From assembly GCF_027913215.1 (NCBI RefSeq), contig NZ_CP115784.1, forward strand, positions 1,736,001 through 1,800,000: a stretch of DNA of 64,000 nucleotides. Direction: 5' to 3'. This document shows, piece after piece, positions 16,636-25,223 of the stretch. Both the position numbers and the translations under genes were made by a program. Origin of the DNA: Paracoccus aerodenitrificans (GTDB lineage Bacteria; Pseudomonadota; Alphaproteobacteria; Rhodobacterales; Rhodobacteraceae). Positions within the stretch are counted from its first letter, which is position 1. The number at the start of each line of letters is the position of its first letter. Below the pieces are notes generated by a model. It made no database searches. It was given only the letters and a program-made list of their open reading frames with translations, and was not told where the DNA came from.

Positions 16636-17774
16636 TGTTTCCCGCCGAACCCGGAAAAACCGGTAATTTGCTCAGCATTTTTGCCGGTCGCCGCGTCTTG
16701 CTGACCGGGCATACCGGTTTCAAGGGCGGGTGGCTGACGCTGTGGCTGGACCGGCTGGGAGCAAAGATCCGGGGCGTTGCGCTGCCGCCTCAGACCGATC
16801 CGGCGCTGTTCGACATCGCCCGCATCGCGCAAAGCTGCGACAGCCGGATCGCGGATATCAACGATACCGAGGCATTGGAGGAAGCCATCGCGGATTTCGA
16901 TCCGGAACTGATCATCCACATGGCTGCCGAAGCGATTGTGCGTGACAGCTATGAAGCCCCCGTCCGCACCTTCGCGACCAATGTCGTCGGAACGGCCAAT
17001 GTGCTTGAGATGGCCCGCCGCGCGGCGTCTCTGCGTGGTGTGATCGTGGTCACCAGTGACAAATGCTATGAGAATCGCGAATGGGATTGGGGGTATCGCG
17101 AGATTGATCCTCTTGGCGGATCGGACCCTTACAGCGCATCGAAAGCCTGTACAGAGCTTGTCGCACAGGCCTATCGGCGCTCTTTCTTCAGCGATCCGGC
17201 CGGGCCTCGGCTTGTCTCTGTTCGTGCCGGAAATGTCATCGGCGGCGGAGACTGGGCACCGCACCGGCTAATCCCGGATATTGTCCGGGCAACCCGATCC
17301 GGGACGGAAACGGCGATCCGAAATCCGGCAAGCATTCGACCCTGGCAGCATGTGCTGGAGCCTCTTTCTGGTTATCTCACCGTCGCGGCGCGGATCATGG
17401 CCGGAACCGGGCCGGATCTTGCAGGTGCATGGAATTTCGGCCCCGATACTGACGCAACCATTCCTGTCGGAGAGCTTTGCAGAAAATTCGCCCGTATCTG
17501 GGGCGAAGACGGACCTGGTTTCTGCTTCGGCATATCGCCCGCAGGCCCGCATGAGGCCGGGCTTTTGCGACTGGACAGCACAAGGGCGCGTTTGCATCTG
17601 GGATGGCACCCCCGGCTGGAGCTTTCGGAAGCGTTGCGCCTGACAGCCGAATGGTATCGCGCCTATCTGCGCGGCGATAGCGATCTTCGCGAACTGACCT
17701 TGTCTCAGATCATCAAATACGAAGTCCGCATGACGTTTTTTAACGAGTTCGAACCGCAAAACAGGACAGGATGA
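16635..17774 (+). CDS. rfbG: CDP-glucose 4,6-dehydratase
   Basis: 379 aa extended SDR. The Rossmann motif is LLTGHTGFKGGW near residue 24; the catalytic region has SDKCYENREW and DPYSASKAC, with the YxxxK dyad in YSASK. The DKCYENREW motif is specific to CDP-glucose dehydratases. It converts CDP-glucose to CDP-4-keto-6-deoxyglucose. Its start shares one base with the rfbF stop and its stop overlaps the rfbH start. Confidence 0.95.
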   Translation: MFPAEPGKTGNLLSIFAGRRVLLTGHTGFKGGWLTLWLDRLGAKIRGVALPPQTDPALFDIARIAQSCDSRIADINDTEALEEAIADFDPELIIHMAAEAIVRDSYEAPVRTFATNVVGTANVLEMARRAASLRGVIVVTSDKCYENREWDWGYREIDPLGGSDPYSASKACTELVAQAYRRSFFSDPAGPRLVSVRAGNVIGGGDWAPHRLIPDIVRATRSGTETAIRNPASIRPWQHVLEPLSGYLTVAARIMAGTGPDLAGAWNFGPDTDATIPVGELCRKFARIWGEDGPGFCFGISPAGPHEAGLLRLDSTRARLHLGWHPRLELSEALRLTAEWYRAYLRGDSDLRELTLSQIIKYEVRMTFFNEFEPQNRTG

Positions 17775-18976
17775 TGCGAGTTAATTACGGCCAGACCGTA
17801 CATGGCGAAGAGGAAATCGAGGCTGTCGTCAGCGTGCTGCGAAGCTCAACACAAATGGGTCGGCATGTCCGGGAGATGCAGGAGAAGGTCGCGGCTTTAT
17901 TCGAAAAAAGCCACGGAATCATGGTCAATTCGGGGTCCTCGGCGAATTTTATCGCAGTGGCGCTGCTGGATCTTCCGGCCGGTTCCGAAGTCATCACCCC
18001 AGCCCTGACCTTCGCGACAACGGTTGCGCCTATCGTCCAGCATGGGCTTGTTCCGACATTTATCGATGTGGCAGACGGGACATATAACGTCGATGCCGCT
18101 CAGATAGAGGCGATGATCGGGCCTGATACACGCGCGATCATGATCCCTTCGCTGATCGGTAACCTGCCCGACTGGCCCCGCATCCGAGAGATTGCCGAAG
18201 CACATAATCTTGCCGTGATCGAGGACAGCGCCGATACGCTCGGCGCGACGATTGGCGGGCAAAGCACGGGGGTAAATGCGCAGATCTCGACGACCAGCTT
18301 CTACGGCAGCCATGTCATCAACGGCGCGGGCAATGGCGGGATGCTCTGCGTCGATGACGACGACATGGCCCGGCAGGCGCTTTTACTGCGAAGCTGGGGC
18401 CGGACATCCTCACTGTATCAGGAAGGCAGCGAGGCAATCGAAAACCGGTTCAATGTAGATCTGGACGGCATATCCTATGATGCGAAATTCCTGTTTGAGA
18501 AACTCGGCTATAATCTGGAACCGTCAGAAATCAGCGCGGCGTTCGGGCTGGTGCAGCTTGACAAGCTGGACGGCAATATCACCGCGCGTGAACAGAACTT
18601 CGCCCAACATCTTGCGTTTTTCGGTGAGTATAAAGATTGGTTCATCCTGCCCCGGCAACTGCCTGATTCACGGACCGGATGGCTGGCATTTCCGCTGACC
18701 ATTCGCGAGGATGCTCCGTTCTGCCGCCGCGATATGCAAATTTTCCTTGAGAGGCGGGAAATCCAGACACGGCCCGTTTTCACCGGAAATATCCTGAGGC
18801 AACCCGCGATGAAATCGGTGTCCTCCCGGACCCGGCCCGACGGCTATCCGGTCGCCGATGCCGTAATGCGTGGCGGCATTCTGCTGGCCTGTCATCACGG
18901 GCTGACGCAGGAACAGATCGACTTCATGCATGAAAGCTTCCGTGACTTCGCCGCACAGTATTCACGCGGCGCGTAA
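17771..18976 (+). CDS. rfbH: CDP-4-keto-6-deoxyglucose 3-dehydrase (E1, RfbH/DdhC type)
   Basis: 401 aa fold type I PLP protein of the DegT/DnrJ/EryC1 family. NSGSSANFIA binds the PLP phosphate and EDSADTLGA carries the Asp that pairs with the pyridine nitrogen. At the place of the aminotransferase Schiff-base Lys it has His: TTSFYGSHVINGAGNGG. That Lys-to-His change distinguishes the PMP-dependent 3-dehydrases from aminotransferases, so the product is a 3-deoxy intermediate. The known partner, an iron-sulfur reductase (E3, DdhD/AscD), is not in this window. Start overlaps rfbG by ATGA. Confidence 0.9.
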   Translation: MMRVNYGQTVHGEEEIEAVVSVLRSSTQMGRHVREMQEKVAALFEKSHGIMVNSGSSANFIAVALLDLPAGSEVITPALTFATTVAPIVQHGLVPTFIDVADGTYNVDAAQIEAMIGPDTRAIMIPSLIGNLPDWPRIREIAEAHNLAVIEDSADTLGATIGGQSTGVNAQISTTSFYGSHVINGAGNGGMLCVDDDDMARQALLLRSWGRTSSLYQEGSEAIENRFNVDLDGISYDAKFLFEKLGYNLEPSEISAAFGLVQLDKLDGNITAREQNFAQHLAFFGEYKDWFILPRQLPDSRTGWLAFPLTIREDAPFCRRDMQIFLERREIQTRPVFTGNILRQPAMKSVSSRTRPDGYPVADAVMRGGILLACHHGLTQEQIDFMHESFRDFAAQYSRGA

Positions 18977-19083
18977 CTTTGCGCGGACGCCTGCCCGGAT
19001 TTTTCCCGGTGGGACGGGCAGGCACTGCGCATAAAAATGAAAAGATTTTTCAGAAATTTTTTGAACGAATAGGAGCGGACATC

Positions 19084-20028
19084 ATGTCACGCGTTTTCAT
19101 CACAGGCGGGACCGGGTTTATCGGCTCGCATCTGGCGCGGAGATGCCTGTCGCTTGGCGATCAGGTAACTGTCCTTGCGCGTCCGGGCAGCGATTTATGG
19201 CGCCTTGGGGATATTCTGACAGGGCTCAGGATCATTCGCGCCGATCCAGATGATCCCCGCGCGACCGCCGATGCACTTGCCAGGTCGCGCCCCGAGCATA
19301 TCTTTCTGCTTGCCACCGAAACCCGTTTCCGGGGGCAGTCACGGCTGGAAGCTCTGCCTTCGGCGATCCAAGCCAATGTGGACTCGCTGCAACTCGTGCT
19401 GACCGCAATCGCACAGCTTGCAACACCGCCCCGGGCGGTGATCCGTACCGGAACGCTGGCAGAGCTTTCTCCGGGAGATCCGAGCATCGAGTATCCGTCG
19501 GGTATATATGGCCTTTCGGTACTGATCGGGACGAACCTGCTGCGCATCTGGTCCCGGGAAACCGGGATTCCGGCAGTGACAGCACGGCTATGTCTGACCT
19601 ATGGCGGCGACCAGTCCACGGATTTCTTCGTACCCGGCGCGATATCTCAGTCTTTGGCGGGTCATGCTGAAGCGCCGAAAAATCCCCATGCGCTGCGCGA
19701 CCTTCTGCATGTGGATGATATCGTCTCTGCCCTGCTGGTGATCGCCCGCCGTGCCGATGGGCTGCCTCCGGTGCTGAATGTCTCGACCGGCCAGCCGCAC
19801 AAATTGTGGGATGTGGCAAACCGGATTGCGGCTCTGACCGGTCAGAGGCTCAAGCCGACAGCGCCGGCGCAAGGGAACAGCACAGGCGATATCGTCTCGG
19901 CTCCGCCATCGCATGAGCTTTCAGCGCTTGGCTGGCGGCAGGAAATTCCGCTGGATGCCGGCCTTCAGCAGGTCATCGACTGGGAACGACGCAAGCTTGA
20001 CGCCAGACAGAGGAGGAGCAGCCTATGA
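19084..20028 (+). CDS. NAD(P)-dependent sugar epimerase/reductase
   Basis: 314 aa from the ATG at 19084, preceded by AGGAG; the frame is open from 18979. The extended-SDR N-terminus VFITGGTGFIGSHLARR is clear. The catalytic tyrosine is probably in YPSGIYGLSVLIG, where the usual YxxxK Lys is not obvious (YGLSVL). That is unusual for an active short-chain reductase. From context it should finish the CDP-3,6-dideoxyhexose (abequose/paratose-type C4 reduction) or act on another sugar. It is separated from rfbH by about 107 bp and overlaps the next gene (ATGA). Confidence 0.8.
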   Translation: MSRVFITGGTGFIGSHLARRCLSLGDQVTVLARPGSDLWRLGDILTGLRIIRADPDDPRATADALARSRPEHIFLLATETRFRGQSRLEALPSAIQANVDSLQLVLTAIAQLATPPRAVIRTGTLAELSPGDPSIEYPSGIYGLSVLIGTNLLRIWSRETGIPAVTARLCLTYGGDQSTDFFVPGAISQSLAGHAEAPKNPHALRDLLHVDDIVSALLVIARRADGLPPVLNVSTGQPHKLWDVANRIAALTGQRLKPTAPAQGNSTGDIVSAPPSHELSALGWRQEIPLDAGLQQVIDWERRKLDARQRRSSL

Positions 20029-21014
20029 CCATGATTTCACTCATCATCCCGGCCTATAATGAAGAGGAAAATGTCCGGGCCTGCTATACGCGCTGCGCGG
20101 CAGTGCTGGACGATTTGCCCGGTTATGAGGCCGAGATCATCTTCACGGATAATCATTCCACCGACCGGACATTCCCGATCCTGTCCGAGATTGCCGCCGA
20201 GGATCGCCGCGTCCGCGCCTTCCGGTTCTCGCGCAATGTCGGCTACCAGAATTCGGTGATGTTCGCCTATAAGGCTACGCGTGGGGATTGCGTCATTCAG
20301 CTTGACTGCGATTTGCAGGACCCCCCAGAGTTGATCCCCGAAATGCTCCGCCTCTGGGACGAGGGCAATCAGGTGGTCTACGGGATCAGGCGCAAACTGC
20401 CCGACGGTCCTCTGGTGGCAACACTGCGCCGAGGGTTTTACTGGTTCATCGACCGGATCAGCCAGGACGATCTTCCCCGCAATGCGGGCGAGTTCCGGCT
20501 GACGGACCGGCGTGTCGTGGATCAGATCAGAATGCGCGACGACCGTTCTCCCTATATGCGCGGCATGATCAGCGCGATGGGGTTCCGGCAGGTCGGGTTC
20601 GAATATGACCGGCCCGCACGTATGGCAGGTGAATCGAAGTTTCCACTGAGCGCGATGATGTCCCTTGCAGTGGACGGACTGGTGAACCACTCCTTGTTAC
20701 CGCTGCGTCTGGCTTCGACCACATCGCTTGTCGTGGGGCTGATCACGTTCATCGTGCTGCTTCTCTACCTGGTCGGCAAGCTGCTGTTCGGGCAGGAATG
20801 GCCGCCGGGCTTCGCCACGCTGGTAATCCTTCTGCTGATGTCGATGACGCTGAATGCCATGTTTCTAGGTATCCTGGGCGAATATATCGGGCGCATCTTC
20901 ATGCAGACGAAAAGCATAAACGTGCCCATAGTGGAATCGACGCTGAACGTATCGCCCGAGATGATCGGTCAGATGGAGCAACCGGCTCAGGCCGGGTTGC
21001 ATGTGGTGCGCTGA
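20025..21014 (+). CDS. Polyprenyl-phosphate glycosyltransferase (GT2, GtrB/ArnC-like)
   Basis: 329 aa. The GT-A domain starts ISLIIPAYNEEENV, has FTDNHSTDRT and the metal-binding QLDCDLQDPPELI (DxD type), and a GEFRLTDRRVVDQI acceptor segment. Two C-terminal helices (about residues 232-255 and 265-290) anchor it, with the FLGILGEYIGRIFMQTK ending typical of GtrB/DPM1-like proteins. It loads a sugar onto undecaprenyl phosphate. With the GtrA-like protein and the GT-C transferase it makes a complete Gtr-type glycan-modification set. Confidence 0.9.
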   Translation: MTMISLIIPAYNEEENVRACYTRCAAVLDDLPGYEAEIIFTDNHSTDRTFPILSEIAAEDRRVRAFRFSRNVGYQNSVMFAYKATRGDCVIQLDCDLQDPPELIPEMLRLWDEGNQVVYGIRRKLPDGPLVATLRRGFYWFIDRISQDDLPRNAGEFRLTDRRVVDQIRMRDDRSPYMRGMISAMGFRQVGFEYDRPARMAGESKFPLSAMMSLAVDGLVNHSLLPLRLASTTSLVVGLITFIVLLLYLVGKLLFGQEWPPGFATLVILLLMSMTLNAMFLGILGEYIGRIFMQTKSINVPIVESTLNVSPEMIGQMEQPAQAGLHVVR

Positions 21015-21150
21015 CCGTTTTTTGCCGTCTGCGATGAACCCATACTAGACGTCCGGGCATCCGCACCGCTATAGCCAGAGCGGCCTGATGCCGAAGCGGT
21101 ATTCCGCTTTCAAAGTCAGGCATTGTGAAGATGCGGTCAGGAGCAACCGG

Positions 21151-22242
21151 ATGCCGGAACCCGGATCACATGCGCTTTCGCTTGAGGGAATCGGCTGTCG
21201 GTTCGGGGACAGGCAGGTTCTGGCGGATATCTCGATGGAGGCGCCGGCGGGACGGATCACCTGCCTGCTGGGGGAATCCGGCTGCGGGAAATCGACCCTG
21301 CTTCGGGTGATTGCCGGGATAGAGCACCCATCCGCCGGACATATCCTGATGGACGGCTCCGAAATCGCCGGACCTGCGCGTTTCGTCGAACCGGAACAGC
21401 GCAATATCGGCTTCATGTTTCAGGATTACGCCCTGTTTCCGCATCTGAGCATCCGCGACAACCTCGCCTTCGGTCTGCGCGGCATCCCGGCAGAGCAGCG
21501 CCAGCAGCGCATCGATGAGGTCATCGCAAAGATCGGCATCGCCCATCTGGAAGGACGCTTCCCGTACAGCCTTTCGGGCGGAGAGCAGCAGCGCGTGGCC
21601 CTTGCCCGCGCCCTTGCCCCGCGCCCTGCCGTGCTGCTGATGGATGAGCCGTTTTCCAATCTCGATCAAGGGCTGCGCGAATATGTGCGACGCGAAACGC
21701 TTGCGACGCTGCGAGAGTTGGGCATCACTGCGATCATCGTCACCCATGATCCGCAGGAAGCCCTGGCGATGGGCGAGCATATCGTGCTGATGAAGCAGGG
21801 CCGGATCGAGCAGCAGGGATCGCCCTTCGATATTTATGACCGGCCCGTCTCGGTCTATGCCGCCGAGTTCATGGGGCCGTGTAACCGCCTGCCGGGGATC
21901 TGGACCGGGCGGGGGATTGAAACGCCGATAGGGTATTTCCCGGCATCGCTGGATCTGGACGAGGGCGATCTGGCGCTTGCCTGTATCCGTCCGCAGGCAT
22001 TGACGATCGAGCCCGGCTCGGAGGGGATCGCGGCGCGGGTCGTATCGAAAACCTTCATGGGAGAGAGCGAGCAGATCGAGCTGAGCGTTCATCCTCTGGC
22101 CGATACGCTGCGCATGCACAGCCATCAGCGCGTGAAAATGGCCGTCGGTGAGAAGGTACGGCTGAGGCTGAACGGCGCCCAGATTCACGTATTTGCAGAA
22201 AATAGCCTTTCGGATCAGAGATTTGTTCCCAAAAATAGTTGA
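21151..22242 (+). CDS. fbpC: Iron(III) ABC transporter ATP-binding protein
   Basis: 363 aa from the ATG at 21151 with AGGAG upstream; the frame is open from 21088. Walker A is GESGCGKST, signature LSGGEQQRVALARAL, Walker [13 protein letters not shown] and switch IVTHDPQEAL, then a C-terminal TOBE-type domain (AARVVSKTFMGESEQIEL). The family is the Fe3+/spermidine-type ATPases. The neighbours, an iron-binding protein and a fused permease, assign it to ferric iron uptake. The gap to fbpA is 71 bp. Confidence 0.88.
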   Translation: MPEPGSHALSLEGIGCRFGDRQVLADISMEAPAGRITCLLGESGCGKSTLLRVIAGIEHPSAGHILMDGSEIAGPARFVEPEQRNIGFMFQDYALFPHLSIRDNLAFGLRGIPAEQRQQRIDEVIAKIGIAHLEGRFPYSLSGGEQQRVALARALAPRPAVLLMDEPFSNLDQGLREYVRRETLATLRELGITAIIVTHDPQEALAMGEHIVLMKQGRIEQQGSPFDIYDRPVSVYAAEFMGPCNRLPGIWTGRGIETPIGYFPASLDLDEGDLALACIRPQALTIEPGSEGIAARVVSKTFMGESEQIELSVHPLADTLRMHSHQRVKMAVGEKVRLRLNGAQIHVFAENSLSDQRFVPKNS

Positions 22243-22313
22243 CTGAATAAGTAAACGATGATTATCCCTCGGCATCATTCCACGGATCGAAGCACCAAGA
22301 GGGAGAGAGACAG

Positions 22314-23339
22314 ATGAATTTCACAACACGGATCGCCCTGCCCGCCTGCGCCGCAGCGGCCAGCCTTGTCACCGTCTCGGCGGCCTCGGCGGATGAGGTC
22401 AATCTGTATACCTCGCGCGAGCCGGGTCTGATCGAACCGCTTCTCGACGCATTCACCGAAGCGACCGGCGTACAGGTCAACACGGTCTTTCTGAAGGACG
22501 GCCTGCCGGAACGCGTTGAAACCGAAGGCGAGGCCTCGCCTGCCGATATCCTGATGGCTGTCGATGCGGGCAAGCTGACCGATCTGGTCGATAAGGGTCT
22601 GACCCAGCCGATCGAGTCCGAAATCATCTCTGAGACCGTGCCGGAAAATCTGCGCGGGCCGGATAATCAATGGGTAGCGCTGTCGACCCGCGCCCGCGTG
22701 GTGTACGCCGCGAAGGATCTGGAACTGGACAGCATCACCTATGAGCAGCTTTCCGACCCGGAATGGAAAGGTCGGCTTTGCATCCGCTCGGGCCAGCATC
22801 CGTATAATACCGCGCTGTTCTCGGCCTATATCGCGCATCACGGAGCCGATGCCGCGAAGGAATGGCTGACCGGCATGAAGGATAATCTGGCCCGCAAGGC
22901 CGGTGGCGGCGACCGCGACGGCGCCAAGGATATTCTGGGCGGGATCTGCGATATTGCAGTGGCGAACTCCTATTATGTCGGCCGGATGCGATCCGGCGCC
23001 GGTGGTGAGGAACAGAAGGAATGGGGCGATGCGATCAAGGTCATCCTGCCGACCTTCGAAAATGGCGGCACTCATGTGAATATCAGCGGCGCGGCTCTGG
23101 CGAAATACGCGCCCAACAAGGACGAGGCCATCCAGCTTCTGGAATATCTCGTCTCGGATGAGGCGCAGAAGATCTATGCCGAGGCCAATTTCGAACATCC
23201 GATCAAGGCCGGGGTTGAGCTTGACCCCATCGTCGCCTCTTTCGGCGAGTTGCAGATCGACACGGTCCCGCTCACCGATATCGTCACCTATCGGCAAGAG
23301 GCCAGCAAGCTGGTCGATGAGGTCGGCTTCGACAATTGA
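22314..23339 (+). CDS. fbpA: Iron(III) ABC transporter substrate-binding protein
   Basis: 341 aa with a signal peptide cleaved near SAASA-DEV. The mature start VNLYTSREPGLIEPLLDAF and the C-lobe ANSYYVGRM (tyrosines that bind Fe3+) match the FbpA/FutA family of periplasmic ferric-binding proteins. SRARVVYA-type and GTHVNISGAALAKYAPN segments are also family features. It overlaps the permease start (TGATG). The upstream 71 bp contain TTGACT and AT-rich sequence suitable for a promoter; no clear Fur-type box was seen. Confidence 0.92.
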   Translation: MNFTTRIALPACAAAASLVTVSAASADEVNLYTSREPGLIEPLLDAFTEATGVQVNTVFLKDGLPERVETEGEASPADILMAVDAGKLTDLVDKGLTQPIESEIISETVPENLRGPDNQWVALSTRARVVYAAKDLELDSITYEQLSDPEWKGRLCIRSGQHPYNTALFSAYIAHHGADAAKEWLTGMKDNLARKAGGGDRDGAKDILGGICDIAVANSYYVGRMRSGAGGEEQKEWGDAIKVILPTFENGGTHVNISGAALAKYAPNKDEAIQLLEYLVSDEAQKIYAEANFEHPIKAGVELDPIVASFGELQIDTVPLTDIVTYRQEASKLVDEVGFDN

Positions 23340-25081
23340 TGCAGGGCAATGCGCCGCAGCCCGCGCCGCTTTCCGGCAGCATGACGTCGCAGGGTGAGCG
23401 TCAGGGCAGAATATCCAGCCCCTTCCGTTCCGGCGGAGGGGGCTGGTTCATTGCCACGCTGCTGATCTCTGGGCTTGTGGTCGCGCCGCTGCTGGCGCTG
23501 ATCTGGCAGGCTTTGCAAGGCTCGGACGGGCTGTGGTCGCATCTGGCGCAGAATGTTCTGCCATATGCGCTTGGGCAGACCGTCACGCTTCTGGCCGGGG
23601 TCGGCATTCTGGTCGCGGTAATTGGCGCATCGACCGCATGGCTGGTCACGGCCTATGATTTTCGCGGCAGGCGGGCGCTTGAATGGGCGCTGCTTCTGCC
23701 GCTGGCGGTGCCGACCTATATCGTCGCCTATGCCTATCTGGACCTGCTGCACCCTCTGGGGCCAGTGCAATCTGTGGTCCGGGATCTTCTGGGCTATGAC
23801 AGCCCCCGCGATTTCCGCCTGCCCGATATCCGCAACATGCCCGGCGCAATCCTGCTGCTGAGCCTTGTGCTGTATCCCTATGTCTACCTGCCGACACGGG
23901 CGATGTTCATGACACAGGCCGCCAATCTGATCGAGATATCGCGAACGCTCGGCACGACACGGCGACAGATCTTCCGCCGCGTCGCGCTGCCTCTGGCGCG
24001 TCCGGCCATCGCGGTGGGGATCAGCCTGGCGCTGATGGAAACGCTGAACGATATCGGCGCGTCAGAGTTTCTGGGCGTCCGCACACTGACCATCTCGGTT
24101 TATACAACATGGGTCACGCGGTCCGATCTGCCCGGCGCGGCGCAGATCTCGCTGGCGATGATCCTGCTGGTCGTGGCGCTGATCTCGCTGGAAAGATGGG
24201 CGCGGAGACGGCAGAGATATTCGGTGAATGCGCAGAGGGCGCGGCCCTTTGCGCCGCGCAAACTGACAGGTTCCCTTGCCATCGCCGCATTCGCGATCTG
24301 TTTCCTGCCGGTCCTGCTTGGCTTCCTGACCCCGGCGATTTTTCTTGCCGTCGAGGCCATAAAGCGGTTCCGCTTCGCCGGATTGTCGCAGCAATTGCTG
24401 ACCGAGGCGCGGAACACCTTCCTGCTGTCCGCTTTCGCCACGCTTGCCGTTCTGGCCTGCGGCATCGTCGTTATCTGGGCCGCGCGGCTCATGCCTCTTC
24501 GGAGAGTGGCGATCATGCAGCGCATCGCCACGCTTGGATATGCGATGCCGGGAACGGTGCTGGCGCTTGGGATTCTGGTCGTGGCTGGCGGGATCGACCG
24601 GTCAATCAATCAATTCGTGCAGCAATTTCTGGGACAGTCCGCCGGGCTGATCCTGATCGGATCGGGGGCGGCGCTTGGCTATGCCTATCTCGTGCGCTTC
24701 CTTGCGATCTCGGTCGGATCGGTCGAGGCCGGGATGACGCGCATTCCGCGCAGCTATGACCATGCGGCGCGGACCCTGGGCCACGGTCCATCGGCAACGC
24801 TGCGCCGCGTGCATCTGCCGCTGACGCGCGGTGCCATCGCGGCAGCCGGGCTGCTGGTCTTTGTCGATTGCATGAAAGAGCTTTCCGCCACGCTTCTTCT
24901 GCGCCCGCTGAATTTCGAAACGCTGGCCACGCATCTTTACGGAGAGGCAGCGCGGGGCACCTATGAAGAGGCTTCGCTGGCGGCGCTTGCCATCGTTCTG
25001 GTGGGTATCCTGCCGGTCATCCTTCTGGCACGGATCGGCCGCAATGACGCAGCACCGCAGCCGGGCCGTCAATCCATCTGA
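23339..25081 (+). CDS. fbpB: Iron(III) ABC transporter permease, fused two-domain
   Basis: 580 aa with about 12 transmembrane helices in two homologous halves. Each half has an EAA coupling loop: EISRTLGTTRRQIFRRVALPLARPAI and DHAARTLGHGPSATLRRVHLPLTRGAI. This duplicated layout is that of FbpB/SfuB-type iron permeases. The start ATG at 23339 overlaps the fbpA stop, so fbpA and fbpB are coupled. Confidence 0.92.
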   Translation: MQGNAPQPAPLSGSMTSQGERQGRISSPFRSGGGGWFIATLLISGLVVAPLLALIWQALQGSDGLWSHLAQNVLPYALGQTVTLLAGVGILVAVIGASTAWLVTAYDFRGRRALEWALLLPLAVPTYIVAYAYLDLLHPLGPVQSVVRDLLGYDSPRDFRLPDIRNMPGAILLLSLVLYPYVYLPTRAMFMTQAANLIEISRTLGTTRRQIFRRVALPLARPAIAVGISLALMETLNDIGASEFLGVRTLTISVYTTWVTRSDLPGAAQISLAMILLVVALISLERWARRRQRYSVNAQRARPFAPRKLTGSLAIAAFAICFLPVLLGFLTPAIFLAVEAIKRFRFAGLSQQLLTEARNTFLLSAFATLAVLACGIVVIWAARLMPLRRVAIMQRIATLGYAMPGTVLALGILVVAGGIDRSINQFVQQFLGQSAGLILIGSGAALGYAYLVRFLAISVGSVEAGMTRIPRSYDHAARTLGHGPSATLRRVHLPLTRGAIAAAGLLVFVDCMKELSATLLLRPLNFETLATHLYGEAARGTYEEASLAALAIVLVGILPVILLARIGRNDAAPQPGRQSI

Positions 25082-25118
25082 ACAACATGGAAGAGGCGAA
25101 CCAAATTTCCGCGTTAGA

Positions 25119-25140
25119 GAATATTTTCGGAAATAATTCC
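25119..25140. promoter_or_regulatory. Palindromic operator upstream of the sulfate transporter
   Basis: GGAAATAATTCC (25129-25140) is a GGAA-N4-TTCC inverted repeat, directly preceded by GAATATTTTC (25119-25128). It lies about 85-105 bp before the binding-protein start. A near-identical 12-mer, GGAAAATATTCC, is found upstream of the cystine-type transporter at 7653-7664. A common sulfur-status regulator is inferred. Confidence 0.45.
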
Positions 25141-25223
25141 CTAATTATCTTTCTGCAATTGCAATCATGGGAACATTCATACCATTTGCACCGCAGAAAC
25201 ACCTGACCACAGGGAAACGCAAT

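Noticed and set aside
22243-22313. Fur or RirA box before the iron-binding protein gene
   Set aside because: The gap is AT-rich with a TTGACT element but no convincing match to known iron boxes.
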